NCBI GenBank assembly: GCA_902476265.1
Contig: CABSCP010000001.1
Coordinates: 62,001 to 126,000 of the forward strand
Length of the DNA stretch: 64,000 bases
From: an uncultured Lachnospiraceae bacterium
GTDB lineage: Bacteria > Bacillota > Clostridia > Lachnospirales > Lachnospiraceae
Reading direction: 5' to 3'
Below the pieces are notes generated by a model, which searched no databases, was not told the origin of the DNA, and saw only the letters and a program-made list of their open reading frames with translations. The first letter of the stretch is position 1; each line of letters starts with the position of its first letter. The translations under genes and the position numbers were made by a program. Of this stretch, positions 61,405-64,000 are shown piece by piece.

Positions 61405-62298
61405 ATGAAAAAAAATAAAAGCTTAATTGTATGTTTTATACTGCCCTGCCTGTTAACTTTGCTGATTATGTATCTTTACCCTGTAGCTCGAACGGTAATG
61501 ATGAGTTTCTTTAAAATAGAGAGTGTTACAGCTGATATGTCCACCTGGACTTTCAACGGATTTGACAACTATGCCAAGATCTTTGGAAGCGGTTCTTACA
61601 GAGCATCCATGTGGAATATGTTCCGCATCTGGCTGGTGGGCGGTATTTTCACCCTCTCCTTTGCACTCTTATTCGCAGTTATCCTGACAAGCGGCATCCG
61701 GTTTAAGAAATTTTTCCGCGCTGCTATTTACCTTCCCAACGTTATCAGTGCGGTCGCTCTGGCAACCATGTGGATTCAGTACGTTTACAACAATGATTAT
61801 GGTATGCTCAATAAAATCCTGGGCGCGTTTGGATTAAAGGGCGTTAAGTGGCTGGGAACGGATACCAAATTCTGGGCGATGCTGTTCGCGTTCATATTTG
61901 GCGCGGTTGGGTATTACATGCTGATATTCATCAGCGGTATTGAAAGAATTCCGGCAGACCTGTACGAAGCGGCAACCATTGACGGCGCGAATAAAGTGCA
62001 GCAGTTCGGTAAGATCACAATGCCTTTGTTAAAAGGGATTACCAAAACAAATATTACTTTCTGGAGTGTGCATACTACCACATTCTTCCTCTGGACAAAG
62101 ATGTTTTCACCGGTCGATTCGGAAGGTACCACCATTGTTCCGGTAGTATATTTGTATGATACTGTTTTCGGTGGAAAAGGGAATAATGCCAGAGACGCAG
62201 GCGCAGGCGCCGCTGTCGGTGTTATCCTTGCCCTTATCATCGTGGTAATCTATTTTATCATGAATAGAGTACTTAAAGATGATGATCTGGAATTCTAA
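61405..62298 (+). CDS. CUT1 sugar ABC transporter permease (MalF type)
   Basis: A 297-residue membrane protein with six predicted helices, starting with FILPCLLTLLIMYLYPVART. The EAA loop is EAATIDGANKVQQF. It pairs with the next gene product. AGAGGTGACG precedes the ATG. Belongs to the operon that ends, within the window, in a GH112 phosphorylase. The transporter lacks an ATPase gene here, as is usual for CUT1 operons using a common ATPase. Confidence 0.93.
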   Translation: MKKNKSLIVCFILPCLLTLLIMYLYPVARTVMMSFFKIESVTADMSTWTFNGFDNYAKIFGSGSYRASMWNMFRIWLVGGIFTLSFALLFAVILTSGIRFKKFFRAAIYLPNVISAVALATMWIQYVYNNDYGMLNKILGAFGLKGVKWLGTDTKFWAMLFAFIFGAVGYYMLIFISGIERIPADLYEAATIDGANKVQQFGKITMPLLKGITKTNITFWSVHTTTFFLWTKMFSPVDSEGTTIVPVVYLYDTVFGGKGNNARDAGAGAAVGVILALIIVVIYFIMNRVLKDDDLEF

Positions 62299-62313
62299 AA
62301 GGAGGTGTGAATT

Positions 62314-63186
62314 ATGAGTAAAAACAAAGAGCCTAAGGTAAAAGAAAGAATTAACTGGAGAAAAGAGTTAGCGCTTCTTCCGGGATACATTATCGTACTT
62401 GTATGGATCATATTCACGGCGGCCTTCTTGTTCTGGATTTTGGGAGCCAGCCTTTCCACGTCCAGAGAGATTTTCTCCGGTTCCGTGTTTAAATTTGAGA
62501 GCGGGGTACATTTTGATAACTATGCGAGAGCTTGGCAGTCACAGAACGTTTCCGTGTTCTTTGCCAATTCCCTGTTGTATGCAATTACAGCCTGCGTCGG
62601 CGTTATCCTGATCTCTGCGCCTGCAGCTTATGTGTTGTCCAGATTTGAATTTATCGGCAACAAGATCATGAAATCCAGTCTGATTGTAGCGATGAGTATT
62701 CCTGCCGTTATGATCATCATGCCTATCTTTGCATTATCTACGAAGTGGAATGTAAAGGGCAGAATCCTTCTGATCCTGTTATATATCTTTTTAAATGTGC
62801 CATATACCACGACCTATCTGCTCAACTTCTTTGCAACTCTTTCAAGAACTTATGAAGAAGCTGCGGCAATAGACGGATGTCCTCCGGCAAAGACCTTCTG
62901 GGTCATCATGCTGCCTCTGGTACAGCCGGCGTTGATTACGGTTACCATTTTCAACTTCCTGGGTGTATGGAACGAATTCTTCATGGCATTGATTTTCGCA
63001 AGTTCCGAGAAGATGACCCCTGTAGGCGTGGGCCTTTTGCAGATCGTCAACTCCATGAAATATACGGGTGATTACGGCGGCCTGTTCGCAGCGGTTGTCA
63101 TCGTATTCTTACCCACATTCTTATTGTACATTTTCTTATCCGAAAAGATTATTGCCGGTGTTACAGGCGGCGGTATCAAAGGTTAA
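62314..63186 (+). CDS. CUT1 sugar ABC transporter permease (MalG type)
   Basis: A 290-residue membrane protein, partner of the preceding permease. Six helices are predicted; the EAA loop is EAAAIDGCPPAKTF and the C terminus ends AGVTGGGIKG, typical of MalG-like subunits. AAAGGAGGTG lies before the ATG, 15 bp after the stop of the first permease. Followed by a structured 130-bp gap and GH112. Confidence 0.94.
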   Translation: MSKNKEPKVKERINWRKELALLPGYIIVLVWIIFTAAFLFWILGASLSTSREIFSGSVFKFESGVHFDNYARAWQSQNVSVFFANSLLYAITACVGVILISAPAAYVLSRFEFIGNKIMKSSLIVAMSIPAVMIIMPIFALSTKWNVKGRILLILLYIFLNVPYTTTYLLNFFATLSRTYEEAAAIDGCPPAKTFWVIMLPLVQPALITVTIFNFLGVWNEFFMALIFASSEKMTPVGVGLLQIVNSMKYTGDYGGLFAAVVIVFLPTFLLYIFLSEKIIAGVTGGGIKG

Positions 63187-63196
63187 TTTAAATCCG

Positions 63197-63247
63197 GGCA
63201 GCGGTATGACTTTTTGAGGAACGGTCTCACGAAGTGTGGCCGCTGCC
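63197..63247 (+). other. Stem-loop in the leader before GH112
   Basis: GGCAGCGG (63197-63204) pairs with CCGCTGCC (63240-63247), with a 35-base loop. It is followed by a GC-rich stretch with a smaller hairpin potential and then AGGAGG for GH112. It may be a 3' stabiliser for the transporter message. Confidence 0.4.
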
Positions 63248-63316
63248 ATATTTATGGCGCCGGAAGGTCCGTTCGGCGGATTTCCTGTTGCTTAGCAAAA
63301 GACGAGGAGGCACAAT

Positions 63317-64000
63317 ATGAGTCAGGAAAAAGGAAGAGTAACAATTCCTACCGATATAGACGTTATTCAGGAAACACTGGAATTGTCCAAACGCTGGGGC
63401 GCCGATGCGGTGCGTGACTGCGACGGGACGGATTTCCCTGTAGAGTTAAAAGATGTAGGCCTGAAGGTTTATTCCACCTATTATACGACGAGAAAGGATA
63501 ACGCATGGGCGAAAGCCAATCCGGATGAAATCCAGCAGATGTATGTGATGACGCCCATCTATACGGCGGCGGGCGAAGAGTTCAGAATCCGTCTGATGAA
63601 GGGCTTATATCCCGATATGCTGACCCCCAACTGCAGAGACGATATCAAACGCTGGTGGGAAGTCATTGACAGAACTACAGGCGAAGTGGTTTCCACAGAT
63701 GACTGGAGTTATGATGAAGCGACCGGAGAGGTTGTTTTAAAGAGCGTTCCTTTCCATGATTATACGGTGAGCTTTTTAGCGTATATTATGTGGGATCCGG
63801 TACATATGTACAATGCGGTTGTCAATGATTGGAAGGATGTGGAACATCAGATCACCTTTGACGTAAGACAGCCCAAAACACACGAATACACCATGAAGCG
63901 TCTCCGCAAATTCATTGAGGATCATCCTTATGTCAATGTGTTGCGTTTCACCACCTTCTTCCATCAGTTCACCCTGATGTTTGACGAGCTGGCGCGTGAA
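63317..64000 (+). CDS. GH112 1,3-beta-galactosyl-N-acetylhexosamine phosphorylase (partial)
   Basis: The first 228 residues of a cytoplasmic phosphorylase that splits galacto-N-biose/lacto-N-biose into galactose 1-phosphate and N-acetylhexosamine. The start reads GRVTIPTDIDVIQETLELSK, then WGADAVRDCDGTDFP, WWEVIDRTTGEVVS, YTVSFLAYIMWDPVHMYN and FTTFFHQFTLMFDELARE, closely following the known bifidobacterial LNB phosphorylase. The gene runs off the window; the catalytic acid region (beyond residue 300 in that enzyme) is not visible, so activity and the GNB or LNB preference cannot be judged. AGGAGG precedes the ATG. It is the metabolic gene of the AraC-controlled transporter operon. Confidence 0.93.
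   Translation, partial: MSQEKGRVTIPTDIDVIQETLELSKRWGADAVRDCDGTDFPVELKDVGLKVYSTYYTTRKDNAWAKANPDEIQQMYVMTPIYTAAGEEFRIRLMKGLYPDMLTPNCRDDIKRWWEVIDRTTGEVVSTDDWSYDEATGEVVLKSVPFHDYTVSFLAYIMWDPVHMYNAVVNDWKDVEHQITFDVRQPKTHEYTMKRLRKFIEDHPYVNVLRFTTFFHQFTLMFDELARE

Overview
The window looks like a chromosomal segment of an anaerobic, endospore-forming, saccharolytic Firmicute, most likely a gut Lachnospiraceae-type Clostridium. The evidence is a full-length pyruvate:ferredoxin oxidoreductase, two rubredoxin modules, a flavodiiron protein, spore genes (cotJ cluster, spmA), strong AGGAGG-type ribosome binding sites, many CUT1 sugar ABC transporters and cytoplasmic glycosidases. No respiratory chain genes and no tRNA, rRNA or CRISPR were seen. 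Species cannot be named from the sequence alone.

Layout. 0-5.2 kb: Rpn-family nuclease-like protein, GH133 glycogen-debranching enzyme, XRE regulator, Tim44-like membrane protein. 5.2-9.4 kb: nifJ and rubredoxin, ending in a bidirectional terminator. 9.4-15.2 kb (minus strand): HtrA protease and the pstS-pstC-pstA-pstB-phoU phosphate operon. 15.2-17.9 kb: amino-acid ABC transporter whose binding protein appears circularly permuted, behind a promoter with an ARG-box-like site. 17.9-38.1 kb: glycan utilisation region with GH31, a GntR/LacI regulator diverging from GH38 alpha-mannosidase plus GH2 beta-mannosidase, then a second GntR/LacI regulator in a minus-strand operon with GH78 and a truncated SGNH protein, diverging from a CUT1 transporter, a divergent GH38-like protein and a CE2-like esterase. 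A common TTAAAGTATAC-like site sits on all four divergent promoters and in front of the GH31 gene. 38.1-44.4 kb: an intergenic repeat, then pullulanase, 4-alpha-glucanotransferase and a second GH31, forming an alpha-glucan degradation set. 44.4-51.2 kb: AraC/ClpP pair, membrane XRE regulator, an altered aminoglycoside 6-adenylyltransferase, a double-MerR regulator with an ABC exporter, and a TetR/methyltransferase pair carrying matching operators. 51.2-52.5 kb: cotJ spore coat operon behind a long hairpin and two Spo0A-box-like sites. 52.6-56.3 kb: Rrf2 regulator, an acyl-CoA dehydrogenase/EtfA-domain/rubredoxin fusion and a flavodiiron protein. 56.5-58.8 kb: membrane-fused spermidine-synthase-like protein and SpmA. 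58.8-64 kb: AraC regulator diverging from a CUT1 transporter and the start of a GH112 phosphorylase for galacto-N-biose/lacto-N-biose, cut by the window edge.

Working together. The sugar loci import oligosaccharides by ABC transporters that lack their own ATPases here (a shared MsmK-type ATPase elsewhere is inferred) and degrade them inside the cell. Pyruvate is oxidised by NifJ. The most unusual candidate system is the acyl-CoA dehydrogenase/EtfA/rubredoxin fusion next to a flavodiiron protein under a cysteine-containing Rrf2 regulator, which reads as a short electron chain from acyl-CoA to oxygen (or NO). Second is the circularly permuted amino-acid binding protein.
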